Shown here in pieces: positions 31,281 through 42,110 of a stretch of DNA of 64,000 bases (its first letter is position 1; every line of letters begins with the position of its first letter). This stretch comes from Acanthosepion pharaonis (lineage: Eukaryota > Mollusca > Cephalopoda > Sepiida > Sepiidae): the NCBI GenBank assembly GCA_903632075.3, contig CAHIKZ030005407.1, positions 3,802,501-3,866,500 on the forward strand, read 5' to 3'. The translations under genes and the position numbers were made by a program. Below the pieces are notes generated by a model, which was given only the letters and a program-made list of their open reading frames with translations, did not search any database and was not told the origin of the DNA.

Positions 31281-32424
31281 GTTTCCAAGGGTAGAGAGAA
31301 ATCCAATCATTTAGACAGGGGCGGTAGCGTGTTCATTTTTATTAACTATTTTTGTATCAATTATGAGTTACGTTCGAAAAAGAGTTTAAGTTTAGGGAAG
31401 GTAGGGGTGCATTTTTCAACGAATCCTGACATCTGTTGAACGTATGTCGTCTGGGTTTTTTTATTATTGACGACAAAAATTTTTTCGGCATTTTTTTTCG
31501 TTAAATTCGTACTTGTATACTTAAAGATTCTTTCTAAAACAGGTGTTTGGGTTAGAATACGTTATATTTAACTACAGTTTTAAAATATTATTTTTACGCT
31601 TAATTACTAACAGATTATATTTCTTTTTAAATCAAGTAAATATAATAGAATTACTTAAATTATTTTAAAATTATTTTTTCATATCAAATATATGTATGTA
31701 TATTACCAATTCCCATTTTTTATTTGTTTAATTTTTATTTTATTTATTTAAGGAAAATTTTTGACAATGACAGCAAAGAATAGCTATTTCATTTCTTTGA
31801 TTCAGTAAATTTTTATTTTTTATAAACTTAGTATTATATAGTTTCTCATGCATGCACAAAAGACATGGGTAATTTAATGACTTACATATTCTAGCTTTTC
31901 TTATTAATTTCCATTTTTAGATTCTTATATTCCGTGCTTGTGAGGGTAAGGGGTGCATTTTTCAACGAATTCTGACATCCGTTAAACGTATGTCGTCTGT
32001 TTTTGTTTTCGTTTTTCTTTTTATTATTATTAACGAGAAAAAAATTTTCGGCATGTTTTTCGTTTCCAAGGATACAGAGAAATCCAATCATTTTGTTGAA
32101 ACTTGACTAATGCATGGAATAATAATGCAACACAAAATGTACTTAGAACAAAATGTATTGAAACAAGAAAGTGTACACAATATTTACATATAGTCTTTTG
32201 TATATTCCTGGTAAGACCGTTCCTGGAGAATGTGTTGACTGAGTCGCAGTCGGGCAGAGTCTCTGGTTGAATCTCTTGATTCCTTCTCTCTTCCCGGTAC
32301 CAACCATATTTATATGGTCGGTACTCCACTATTCAAATTAGGTGGATCCTACCACAACACATTTAGACAGGGGCGGTAGCGTGTTCATTTTTATTAACTA
32401 TTGTTGTATCAATTATGACAGTAT
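31281..32424. repeat. Direct duplication of two blocks (X-Y ... Y'-X')
   Basis: Block X (GTTTCCAAGGGTAGAGAGAA ... TTGTATCAATTATGA) lies at 31283-31374 and again at 32061-32424, the second copy split by the LTR. Block Y (GGGGTGCATTTTTCAACGAA ... ATGTCGTCTG) lies at 31405-31510 and 31945-32060. Class unknown; noncoding. Confidence 0.8.
32094..32359 (-). mobile_element. Solo LTR with 5-bp target duplication CATTT
   Basis: 266 bp, ends TGTTG...CAACA, with CATTT at 32089-32093 and 32360-32364. It interrupts block X', whose uninterrupted copy at 31.3 kb proves the empty site. On the minus strand CCATATAAATATGG supplies a TATA box. No gag/pol adjoins it. Confidence 0.85.
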
Positions 32425-32639
32425 TTTATACCAAGCACCTTTTCACATACAATCCTAAGGTCAGCTCCAGGGAGGCCTTTTCCCAGGTAACACCACTCGC
32501 GATCTCACTAAAATGGGGTTCGTCCCCATGTTAGATTTTTGAGGCGCCCCAGTAGGAACGTGCAGAGGGTACTGAGCAATTTTTGTTCCCAGGCACATAT
32601 ACGCCGGAGACTCCCGCTCAGCCTTATACCACATTTCTC
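32425..32639. other. Unassigned sequence
   Basis: Relatively GC-rich 32460-32620 without a recognised family. Confidence 0.3.
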
Positions 32640-32920
32640 ATGCGCGTTAATTATTATGCTCAGTTCTGGTTGTCGGAATGTGCAGTTGGTGCAATAGTTA
32701 GCGATTCCAAACAAGAAATCGATGAGCCCTGTTCGAATTCCGGTCGAGATCGTTGCATTCACTTTCTCACAAATAACATTGGGAAAGGTAAGAATCCATC
32801 TTTTTTTATCTCCCCGCTCCAGCTATGGGTTAAATAGCAGGGAAGACTAGACTCTCTAACCGTGGTTGTCCACTAGTATAGGAGAAGGACAGCTCTGAAT
32901 TCAGAACCGTATATGGCCCC
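32640..32920 (+). mobile_element. SINE-b copy
   Basis: Head GTTGGTGCAATAGTTAGCG and TGTTCGAATTCCGGTCGAG, body AACATTGGGAAAGGTAAG, tail CTCCAGCTATGGGTTAAATA and AGGACAGCTCTGAATTCAGA. Confidence 0.8.
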
Positions 32921-33539
32921 TGCGGGATACATATTTGAATTGTAGCTATGGTTCACTCAGAATTATCACCGTGTAAACCTGAGGTTGGTTCTGTGGTTGT
33001 TGAAGAAACTGAAAAAGGCCTGATCAAATGGACATGCCCGGAAACGAGCAGTCATGCTGAAGATGAAAAATCGCACATTGTCGTGTGCTTTAAAGTAGAA
33101 AAATGTCTGAATATGATCTGGGGTGTGAACATTTTCCCAAGCAACACCCCCACCAGAATTCAGTAGGAGGAGGATCAGGCCAGTCCATAATGCACGCGAC
33201 GTGCTAAAAGGGAAGATCCGAAGGTGACTAAATAATTTTTACCTCTCTCCCAAAATTTCATGGGTGTCGCGGAACAAACTATAATGAACTTACGTCAATT
33301 TTTTTTCAGGTATATAGCTAAAATAAAAATGCATTTATGTGATGTCACAGTTTTAATTTTCACGGTTTTCAGCATCTTTTTGATATTAGATAAAGAAAAG
33401 CAGATAAGATATTAAAAGTCGAAACCGCACCATGGCTTGACAGACTCAATGTACTTAAAATTCAAAAATCAAAGGTTACTGTCAATAAATATCGATGGGA
33501 TGCCATTTCGTTCTTGAGTTTATCTATAGTAAAAAGTTT
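32921..33539. other. Unassigned sequence
   Basis: A 72-residue frame from 32948 has ordinary composition but no recognisable domain. No other signal. Confidence 0.3.
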
Positions 33540-34205
33540 TGGGGATAGAGGATATTAGTGAAATTAAGATGCAAAGACATGTTTGTCTTAGAAAATAAGA
33601 CAATAAAAAAGGGAAATTGAATAAATAAATAATAAATGAGAGGAAAATCGAAATAATAAGAAGAAATAGAAATGAGTTTGAAGTGAGTGATGGAGTATGA
33701 CAGTAGTGGAAATAATATGGTAAGAAAAAAAAATAAACGAAAATTGAACAAAGAGTAGAAGGAAATACAATATACAAAGGAAGAGGAAAGGACGAAAGAA
33801 GTTCAGTAGAAAGAAAGAAAAAATCGTCAGAAAAGAAAAGAAAGACGTTCAATATGAAAAATGGATAAAAATAGTGAAAAAAGGTAGAAAGAAATATGGT
33901 AAAAAAGAAAGGAAAAAGCAAAGGCCAAATGTGAGAAAAAAAATGAAGGAAAGAATCTTAGAAAAAAGAAAAATTAATAAATCGTGAAAGAAAGAGAGAC
34001 ACTATAGAATGAGAAAAAAAAATCAATATAAAAGAAAATAGAAAATGAAACGAGAATGAATGAAGGAAGGAAGGAAGAAAAATGAAAATGGAAATATGAT
34101 GGAAAGAAAGACGCGGAAGGAAAGGAAAAGAGCCAATAAATAAACATAGTATGAAAGAGAAATAGAAACTTAGTGTACAAAAGAAAGGAAAGGGATGAAA
34201 GAGAC

Positions 34206-34252
<47 letters not shown>

Positions 34253-34496
34253 CTCACTAAGAATGAAAAGTAATAACACTAAGCAAAAGGAAGAAAGGCA
34301 AAGAGAAATGTTAAAGATAAGAAAGAAAAAGAAAGAAAAAATTAAGAAAAAAATAACAAGAAATGCTGCACATCAAGAAATATTGATTCGTTTTTACGGC
34401 TTATCAGCCTCTTGCAGGTTATTTAAAGCCAGAAAATATTTTTAGATTGAAAGATTTTGTTTTTGAGATAATAATGATTTAGATACAAGTTATGCT

Positions 34497-34710
34497 AATT
34501 CATCCATAGCTGGAGGAGAAAAGGTAGATTCATGCCTTTCGCAATGGTATTAGCGCGTAGGTGATGACAATTCCAGGCTATTATCCATTATATCAAACCT
34601 TTCAACACCTGATATTTCCAAGTGGTCACCCATCTAGGTACTGACCGGGCTCAACGTTTCTTAACTTCGTACGGAATTCAATATTTCAGTGTTTCAACGA
34701 GGTGTGACCG
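34497..34710 (-). mobile_element. SINE-b with 5S-derived head, minus strand
   Basis: The minus strand has 5S blocks: GTTAAGAAACGTTGAGCCCG, GTCAGTACCTAGATGGGTGA, CCACTTGGAAATATCAGGTG. Then a decayed tRNA-like part and CATTGCGAAAGGCATGAATC followed by CTCCAGCTATGGATG. It sits within the purine tract. Confidence 0.8.
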
Positions 34711-34815
34711 TAAGAGACAGAAAGACAAAAAAATGTTGAAATAAAGGCGCTAAGAAAAATCTAAAAGAAAAATGTTGAATGAGAAGAAAAGAAAGAAGCA
34801 CACAACGAAAGAAAG

Positions 34816-34819
<4 letters not shown>

Positions 34820-34864
<45 letters not shown>
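34820..34864. repeat. (TA)n microsatellite
   Basis: 45 bp of TA inside the purine tract. Confidence 0.95.
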
Positions 34865-34866
<2 letters not shown>

Positions 34867-35299
34867 AACAAATATACAAACAAAATATAAAGAAAGAAAA
34901 TTCTCAGAAATGAAATGAAAAAACAAATGTTGAAATAAAGACACTAAAAAGAAGAAAAAATTTTTTAAAAATGAGTAAAAGAGAAGTCCTCTAATTTAAA
35001 ATGAAGGAGCAACATATAAGAAAATAGCGAAATGAAACGAGAAAACGAAAATTAAATAATTAAAACCCTTTAATAGAATGGATAGACACGCGAGGAAATA
35101 AAATGAAAGAAGGAAAAAGAAGAAAAGCAAAGAATGAAAAGAGGAAACAATAAAGGAAAGAAAGGAACTCTAAAAATGACCTAAACCGAGAAGGGGAAAC
35201 CTGAAGTAAATATAAAAAGAGAAAACGAAAGAGATAACAAAAAACGATACTGACAGCCAGAAAAGAAAAGAAAAAGAAGAAAAAAATCGTTCATTGAAG

Positions 35300-35660
35300 A
35301 GAGAAATTCTTCTTCTTTTATATGCTGTGTCCCTTCAGGACATAGGCGATCATGGCTGTCCACTTCCCCCTATTCCTTGCAGCTCTCAATAAGTTTTATC
35401 CCTTTGCTACTTCCCCCAGACCTTGTTCTGTCATCCATTTGCTTAAGCCCGCTAAGTACGTCATGCATTGCTTTGCCCTTGTCTCTTTTTTTCTCTCTAT
35501 CCGCCCTATAAGTATCAGATTCTACAAGCTCTCCTTTTTCATTACGTGTCCCAGAAATTTCAGCTACCTCTTCCTGATGTTAACTATAAGCTTCCTCCTT
35601 ATTTGCATCCTCTCGAAAACGTCATCGTTGCTCATACGCTCGGTCCATATCCTTAATATG
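35300..35660 (-). pseudogene. LINE-C fossil, 3' end
   Basis: Minus strand encodes fragments of FLGHVMK..ESLENL, SKWMTEQGLGE and AMIAYVLKGH, ending at CCTGAAGGGACACAGCATAT. Same 3' end as the copies at 45.23 and 51.66 kb. Frameshifted. Confidence 0.75.
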
Positions 35661-35662
35661 CA

Positions 35663-35915
35663 TTTTTTATTTTAATTCTAATAATTAATATCGTATTTTT
35701 ATTGTAATTCTAATAATTAGTGTCAGCTTTTTATATTAATTGTAAGAATTAATACCGGATAGGTCTTTACATTCTAATCATTAATACCGGACTTATTTTA
35801 ATTCGTATAATTGTTTCCAAATTTTTATTTTAATTCTAATAATTAATACCGAGTTTTATTTTAATTCTAATAATTAATGCTTGTTTTTTACTTTAATTCT
35901 TACAATTAATATGTA
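35663..35915. repeat. Degenerate ~30-40-bp AT-rich tandem repeat
   Basis: About seven or eight copies of a TTTTATTTTAATTCTAATAA / TTAATACCG-type unit with variable spacing. Confidence 0.85.
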
Positions 35916-35997
35916 GTGTCGCCGCTCTGGGTTAACCTCAGAGTTCACTTTTATACTTTACCCCATAAATATAGCATACGTTTAAAACTATATTTTT

Positions 35998-35999
<2 letters not shown>

Positions 36000-36050
<51 letters not shown>

Positions 36051-36236
36051 TCAACTCTCCTGTCGAATTCGACGTATGAGGGTCAAGCAAATCAGTTCCC
36101 AGGAAATCGACAGCCCGACAACAGCACATGAGATTATAGTGATGAAGGTTTCGTGCAGGACCATCCACACTTTTTGAAGAGCAGCCACACTTTTTGAAAA
36201 GACCCTCCAATGTTTTGAATTCAGAGTTGTCCTTCT

Positions 36237-36316
<80 letters not shown>
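36000..36316. repeat. Repeat-g between (TA)n arrays, then (GT)n
   Basis: TA 36000-36049; Repeat-g 36050-36180 (CTCCTGTCGAATTCGACGTA, TGAGGGTCAAG, CGACAGCCCGACAACAGCAC); SINE-b tail stub GAATTCAGAGTTGTCCTTCT to 36236; TA then GT 36237-36316. Confidence 0.8.
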
Positions 36317-36317
<1 letters not shown>

Positions 36318-36354
36318 TTCCGAAACTTAATTTAGTCTCATAGTAGACCATAAG

Positions 36355-36425
36355 TTTGGGGCACTCAGTGCGGATTGAATTCCCAATGATATCCAACTGG
36401 CTTACAAGACATGTTTACTAGTCAT
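36355..36425 (-). repeat. tRNA-like SINE head fragment
   Basis: The minus strand resembles the tRNA-like sequence at 49.6 kb (GGGAATTCAATCCGCACTGA, preceded by GATATCATTG). Decayed. Confidence 0.4.
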
Positions 36426-37190
36426 CACTTTATAGCAGATGTTCTCGTTATTTAGCATTACATGAAAGAGACCACAAATACGGCGAACAACAGAACACTG
36501 ACGGATATAAATTATTGGGGTCACAATTTTGAAGTGTCTCTTAAGACGCAGGAGAATCGGGTCCTGGAGACTTATTTACTTTATTTTATTTCATTTTTTT
36601 CTGGTAGGGGCGTAGGCATTCGCTGTCTTCATTGTAGGTCACAGATGCCATTATGTTTGTACCAATGAAAGGTTCGAATCTATGTCGTTATTTCTTCTTG
36701 CGTCTCCGTCTATATCTCAAAAACAAATGAATCATAGTTGCCGATAGCAATCAATGTGTGTTGACATATTGCAACGTATAATAAAATGTCAAGATTATTC
36801 GAGCAGAACTGACTGAATGCAGAGCGACATTAATCCTAGTTTTCCCGACATTAGCCTTTTGATCGTATCCTGATAGCTTTGAATTCATTCATTAATTCCT
36901 GCAGAGTCATCTGCTTCCTAAGGGGAAATAACTCCATGTTGCTTCGCTACAAACTGAAGTAAGATGGCGTCACACTGACAAAACAAGAGCGAAGGATAGA
37001 ACAATCAACAAGGCTGCATGCAAACTAGAAAACAAACGCATTCTGAGAAGTTGATGTAAAACCGCTCAGCTTTACAAATAATTTAATTTAAAAAAGAAAC
37101 AACTCTATTTGATTCGGTAAAATTATATTTTTATTGTTCTTTAAGTAATATTTAGTTTTTCCCTTCTATTACGGTGTCTAGTATTTCAAT
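36426..37190. other. Unassigned sequence
   Basis: No supported gene or repeat family seen. Confidence 0.35.
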
Positions 37191-37194
37191 TGTT

Positions 37195-37555
37195 TTGTTA
37201 GTCCTGGGTATGATAGTAAACTACATCCGGCAGCAAGGCCTATAATTGGGATAGTGGAGGTTTTGCGGGGCGTGGAACCATCTCTTAATTACTGTTGTCC
37301 CCAGGACCACTCTGATCCAGGGTGGTAGCGCCTGTTAGGATCTCAGGTATAGACAAATAGTGAACCCACAAACAAAAACAAAATACAATCAAAGTATAAA
37401 AATACCTATTGATAACAAAATGACCAACAATACCTATTTATAGCAAAATGACCAACAATACATTTTATCTGTAGTTGAAAACATGAAAGTGTATTCAAAA
37501 TATTTAGATTTTGGCATTAAATAACCCAGGGAGGTTGATATGCCGCTATGAGTTT
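37195..37555 (+). mobile_element. SINE-c copy
   Basis: GTCCTGGGTATGATAGTAAA, CGGCAGCAAGGCCTATAATT, GGGGCGTGGAACCATCTCTT and GTTGTCCCCAGGACCAC, then short tandem AACAAAATGACCAACAATAC units, ending GCATTAAATAACCCAGGGAG and GATATGCCGC. The same order is seen at 53.84-54.23 kb, and the tail alone at 10.55, 63.1 and 63.4 kb. Head type not identified. Confidence 0.7.
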
Positions 37556-37589
37556 GTGTAGCTGTTTTTTAAGTAATTTAACAAACAGA

Positions 37590-38065
37590 AAAAATTCGCC
37601 AAAAAACAAAGAAAAGCGTACTGAATTGTTACGAAATATATGTCCTCCTCTACGGCAGTGAATACTGGACAATCTCCTTACAGATAAAGAAATTACTTGA
37701 AGCAACAGAAATGTGGTTTTACAGAAGGATGCTGAGGATACCATGGACCGAATATGTGAGAAACGACGAAGTTTTAGAGCAAACGGAAACAACAAGAAAA
37801 CTTATATTTAACATCAGGAAGATACAATTGAAATTTCTCGGGCACATAATGAGGAAAATCTGATACTCATGGGACATGGAGAGGGCAAGAGGGACAGAGA
37901 AACAATGATTATAACATGCTTAGTGTGCTTGAGTAGATGGAGGGCAGAACAATGTTTAGGAGGGATAGCAGAAAGACAACATTTATTAAGAGCTACAAAG
38001 GACGAGAAATTTTGGAAAGCCATAACCACCTATGTCTGGAAGGGAAACGGAACAACAACAAGGTT
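37590..38065 (+). pseudogene. LINE-C fossil, C-terminal end
   Basis: Plus-strand frames give ICPPLRQ*ILDN-type decay, then EATEMWFYRRMLRIPWTEYV, NDEVLEQTETTRKL, FNIRKIQLKFLGHIM, and SRWRAEQCLGGIAERQHLLR, ATKDEKFWKAITTYVWKGNG. Best preserved LINE-C C terminus; still frameshifted near 37800 and 37860. Confidence 0.85.
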
Positions 38066-38225
38066 CTACATTGGCTGAATTCTTTTTTACTAATGCCTAC
38101 ACACATATATGCTTAAGTCATTATCAAATTAGCTTCATTTGATACATGGCAAGAGAAGATTCTGTGATATCACTTTTGCCAGCAAAAGAAATTCCTTGCA
38201 AATACTAAAGTACTTACGCCTATCT

Positions 38226-38233
38226 CTTTCTTT

Positions 38234-38284
<51 letters not shown>

Positions 38285-38310
38285 CTCTCTCTCTCTCTAT
38301 GTATATCTAT
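38226..38310. repeat. (TTTC)n-(TC)n microsatellite
   Basis: About 18 TTTC units followed by TC repeats. Confidence 0.96.
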
Positions 38311-38472
38311 ATATACATATATATATATGTATTATTTATTATATTTTTTCATATAGACAAAGACAGTTTACTCACTACAAAGATGCAACTTCGTTTCGGT
38401 GCATTTTACTTGTACCTCAACTGGTGAGAACCAAATTGGTATTTATATATTATTTTCGTTCTCATTGCATCT

Positions 38473-38473
<1 letters not shown>

Positions 38474-38535
<62 letters not shown>
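38474..38535. repeat. (TA)n microsatellite
   Basis: 62 bp of TA directly upstream of the Penelope-like RT. Confidence 0.95.
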
Positions 38536-38539
<4 letters not shown>

Positions 38540-39618
38540 TTAATGTTCATAATATAGGGTTATATAGAGACGATGATCTTATGTTAGGAAAAATTCTACT
38601 AAAATTAAGGTTGATAAATTAAGGAAAATGATCCACAGAGAATTAAAAAGCCTAAACCTTAAGGTTAAAATCACTACTAATGTTAAGCAGGTAGATTTTT
38701 CTTGATGTTACTTTAGATCTTGTTTATGATGTATTCCAACCTTATATGAAGATTAATGCCAATCCAATATATATTCACCCGAACTCTAACCATCTTCCAA
38801 CTCTAACCAAACATATAAGCTCCTCTATAGAATATAGGATTAGCAACACCTCTTCTAACAACGATGTCCCTAATAAGTATAGTAGTGCTTATAATAATAC
38901 CTTAAAAATAATGGTTACAAATACACATAAATCAAGTATAATAAATATGAGAATAGCGCTCGAAGAAAAAGGAATAGAAGCAGGAAAATCATTTGATATA
39001 CACCCCCATTTAACCAAATGTTTAGTACTAAGTTTGGGCAAAAGTTCCTCCATTTAATTGATAAGCATTTCTCCAGAAATAATCCACTCGGAAATACAAT
39101 AAGACTAACCTATAGCTGCACTGATATTCTGGAAAAAAATTATAATACTAAAATCTTAAACCAATGTAAAAATCTGAGTAATAATGGAAATTCCAAAGCA
39201 ATTAGTGGTGATAATACTAACAAATGTAATTGCAGAAATTCTAACGATTGTCTATTGCAAAACAAATGTCTGACCAATTCCCTTGTTTACCTAAGCACTA
39301 TTTCGACAATAGAAAATCCGACTGTTGAAAAATTTTATATAGGCAGTACAAAAAAATTCTTTTAAAACTAGGTGGTACCAACATATCCAACCTTTCATAT
39401 AAAAATAGAACATCTTTTTCCAAATATATTTTTGGAATTTAAAAGCGGTTAATAAAACTCCTACGGTAAAATGGAAAGTTTAAAAGAAAAGCTAGAACTT
39501 GTAAATCTTTAAATGAACCTTGTTTCTCTTGCTTACACACACTGGAAATTGGAAATTATAAGATTTGCTGATAAAGATTCTCTATTAAACCAAAGAAGTG
39601 ATTTAACTGTAAAATCGA
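38540..39618 (+). pseudogene. Penelope-like element fossil: RT palm/thumb and GIY-YIG endonuclease
   Basis: Translation starts NIGLYRDDDL (RT palm; Penelope-like elements use YRDD here). IFLDVTLDLVYDVFQPYMK, then NANPIYIHPNSNHLPTLTKH and ISSSIEYRISNTSSNNDVPN follow (thumb region). After a frameshift near 39030 come LHLIDKHFSRNNPLGNTIRL, SYSCTDILEKNYNTKILN, the Cys-rich NKCNCRNSNDCLLQNKCLTN and KFYIGSTKKFF, the start of the GIY-YIG nuclease. EIIRFADKDSLLNQRSDL is the C-terminal end. Several stops upstream of IFLDV. Truncated at the 5' end by a TA array and followed directly by a LINE-A end. These elements are telomere-related retroelements whose terminal repeats often carry hammerhead ribozymes. 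Confidence 0.9.
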
Positions 39619-39621
39619 TCC

Positions 39622-39850
39622 GTATTCCATCGGCGAGAAGTAAGTTCCACTCGGACAGCTTCTTTCTGCGAATCACCTGCTCTGAGGAACAGACTCCCAA
39701 GAGGATGTTACCCGATTCACTACAATCCTAACCTGTTTAAATCCTGATTTAACTGTTATCTTCCCATTCTATCCATATGTAAACTACCCCTTAACGTAAC
39801 TATCGAGTGGGCCTCCGGACTTTACTGAAAAAAAAAAAGATAAAAGATAG
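39622..39850 (+). pseudogene. LINE-A 3' end fragment
   Basis: RIPSARSKFHSDSFFLRITC, SEEQTPKRMLPDSLQS (frameshift in LWNRLPRGCYPIHYNP), then an A-rich end at 39826-39845. Its uninterrupted CGTATTCCATCGGCG segment is the reference for the Helitron empty site at 2844/3616. Confidence 0.85.
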
Positions 39851-40325
39851 TTCTAAAAGCGGTGGGCCTCGTTCATTGTAGGTTTATGCTTTAAGGATTG
39901 ATCTGTAACCTTACCGACAGAAATATTTGTTATTTTTCATCTAATTTTTAGCAGTTTTCTAGCTGTAAAGAATTTCGAAGAACACGGGCGCTGTCTTTTT
40001 AATCTTGTTATGCGATTAAAATTCAACAAGATTTGGGGACAGAGAAAATTGTTTTCGCCGACTGTCAGAATGTTTTAAAGCGCGATTTTTTTCTTTTGTT
40101 TTCTTTTCCTAAGTCTTTAAGAAGCCTTTGATTTCTTAAGATCCACAAACACTGAACATGACGCACACGCGTGCCCACATATATACACAGTCGTGCGGAC
40201 ACACAGAGGCAAACATTAAACATCGATTGAGTGGTAAGTCATTATTGTAAATATAACTAGCAAACAATATGTATGTGTGTGATTGTAAAGCCACACGTAT
40301 CACAAATATATTGACACAGGATTTT
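39851..40325. other. Unassigned sequence
   Basis: No family recognised. Confidence 0.35.
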
Positions 40326-40329
40326 GGAA

Positions 40330-40690
40330 AGCCATGTTTAGTTTACGCCAGATCTCATATATTCAATCCATCGCTAAAAACGAGGGAGAAATTTTCGGCT
40401 CTTTGTATCGCTCCAGAAAGTTTCTGACTCAATCTGCCACGCTCTGTTTTTATAAGAGTTACATGAGACCAGAGTATTTCTGTCGTATCTTTGCTGGGGC
40501 TGCTCAATCTTCACTTTCTGACCATTATAGATGGTTGTTTTCTCAAGCAGGTTCCTTGCATCGAACGCCTACTGAGACTGAAGTTCACTTGCAGAACTCA
40601 AGTGGAACTCATACTGGAACCATCGCTGGAAAAAATGATCGATTTGTTGTACCTCCCCAGTAAGTACTTGACGCCGCCTGCTATGATCTA
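40330..40690 (+). pseudogene. LINE-A fossil: two overlapping fragments in scrambled order
   Basis: 40330-40520 encodes IQSIAKNEGEIFGSLYRSRK, FLT, CFYKSYMRPEYFCRIFAGAA, QSSLS. 40523-40690 then encodes DGCFLKQVPCIERLLRLKFT, EKMIDLLYLPSKYLTPPAMI, which normally lies before that block. So two copies, or a duplication, are joined. The second is interrupted by the mariner at 40691. Confidence 0.8.
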
Positions 40691-41973
40691 CCAGGTCATC
40701 CCATAAATTCTGTTCGAATTTTACCTTTTTTTTTTAAATGAACGAAATTTAAAGAGTATATTATAATGTCTAATAGAGCTGAACATTATTTTTATGTTTA
40801 GATGCATTTAAACTGAACAAATTTTATTTCAGAGAACAATAAAAGTAAATTGTGTTTGATTAAAACAACTGCTAACATGGAAGTACTCAAGAATCATTTG
40901 AGGCACATAATGCTTTATGAGTTCAAGAAAGGAAACTCAGCAGCCGAAGCGGCGAGAAACATTCATTCAGTTTATGGAGATGAATGTGTGAATGAAAGAA
41001 CTTGCAGAAGATGGTTTGCAAAATTCAGAGGTGGAGATTCCACCCTTGAAGATGAAGATCGAACCGGACATCCAGTTGGGTTTGATGAAAAGCTTCTTGA
41101 AGCAAGCCTTGAAGAAAATCATGCTTTATCAGTTGAGGAATTGGCAGTGGTTCTCAGTTCAACTGTTCATCGTCATCTTCAACAACTTGGAAAAGTTCCT
41201 AAACTTGGAAAATGGGTGCCTCATGAATTGTCTGAAAACAACCTCAAATCCCAAGTTGACATCTGCTCTTCTCTCCATTCTCGCCAACTTGTTTCACCTT
41301 TTTTCAATAGACTTGTGACTGGCGACGAAAAATGGATCTTTTATCGAAATGTTAAGCGTCGTAGACAGTGGCTTGGTAAATGGGGAAATATCCCAGCCAC
41401 AGCCGAGAAGGGAACTTCATGGGCAAAAGGTTCTTCTTTCAAATCTGGTGGGATCGCCAAGGAATAATCCACTTTGAATTCTTACCACCTAATGCAACAA
41501 TTAATGCTCAAATATACTGTCAGCAATTAGAGCGTTTGAACCAAGCTTTGAGGAAAAAAGACCTGCTCTAGTGAATCGAAAAGAGGTGATGTTTCATCAG
41601 GACAATGCGCGACCCCATACAGCAAGAATCACGTCACAAAAGATCGAAGAACTTGGTTGGGAGAAAATTCCTCATCCACCTTATTCTCCCTATCTTGCTC
41701 CTTCAGATTACCATTTGTTTCGTAGCTTACAGAATAATTTGGAAGAAACAGCTTTTGTAACACAGGAAGAGGTTAAAACTGACATTTGTGGGTTCTTCGA
41801 ATCAAAGCCAAAAGAACTTTACAGTAATGGAATTAGTAAGCTTGTTAATAGATGGAAGGAAGTCATAGATAATCAGGGAAAATACATTGTTGATTGAATC
41901 TGTAATTAAATGTAACATTTGGTCACTTGTTTTCTTTATTCAAAATTCGGACAGAACTTATGGGATGGCCTGA
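40691..41973 (+). mobile_element. mariner element, 1283 bp
   Basis: Inverted ends CCAGGTCATCCCATAAATTC (40691) and reversed TCAGGCCATCCCATAAGTTC (41973), with TA on both sides (40689-40690 and 41974-41975). Length is typical of mariner (~1.3 kb). It encodes a transposase with two disruptions, described separately. Inserted in a LINE-A fragment at its TA. Confidence 0.95.
40877..41897 (+). pseudogene. mariner transposase, frameshifted
   Basis: Begins MEVLKNHLRHIMLYEFKKGN (the ATG at 40877 fits mariner N termini), then the HTH region AAEAARNIHSVYGDECVNER, TCRRWFAKFRGGD. Catalytic triad DD34D blocks are all readable: VTGDEKWIFY (first D), MFHQDNARPH (second D) and YSPYLAPSDYHLF (third D). The frame is lost near 41330-41467, is continued in another frame (GIIHFEFLPPNATINAQIYC), and a stop precedes MNRKEVMFHQD. 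About 345 residues in relatives; here three frames, so inactive. The catalytic residues survive, suggesting a relatively recent loss. Confidence 0.93.
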
Positions 41974-41975
41974 TA

Positions 41976-42110
41976 TCTTTTCAACAGCCGAAAATGGAAT
42001 ACTGCTATCATATCGCACACTTCTCTCGTCTCTTGTCTCGCACAAAGCTCTTTCTGATTGGAAAATGTCTTCTGATGTTTTTGTGAGAGTGGGGAACTCA
42101 GGCTGGGGAT
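41976..42110 (+). pseudogene. LINE-A continuation after the mariner, and local duplicate
   Basis: Resumes with AAAATGGAATACTGCTATCA (MEYCYHI), following the IYL codons before 40690. The ~105-bp stretch 41990-42095 recurs at 42488-42590 (AAAATGGAGTACTGCTGCCA). Confidence 0.65.

Larger units (their letters stand above)
33540..35290. repeat. Long purine-rich (GA-rich) tract, interrupted by a SINE-b
   Basis: From 33540 to about 34345 and again from 34725 to 35290 the plus strand is overwhelmingly A and G (GAAA, GGAA, AAAG), with a clean (GAAA)n block at 34206-34252. The minus-strand Phe/Leu/Ser-rich frames (up to 133 residues) follow from this composition. Could adopt H-DNA; that is inference. 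Confidence 0.85.

Noticed and set aside
33520..34279. Phe/Leu/Ser-rich minus-strand frames of 60-133 residues resembling membrane proteins
   Set aside because: Explained by the purine-rich composition of the plus strand; overlapping frames are equally open and no start or domain is supported.
40850..41897. Domesticated SETMAR-like host gene from the mariner transposase
   Set aside because: Frameshifts and a stop break the frame, inverted ends and TA duplication are intact, and no SET domain or exon structure is nearby.
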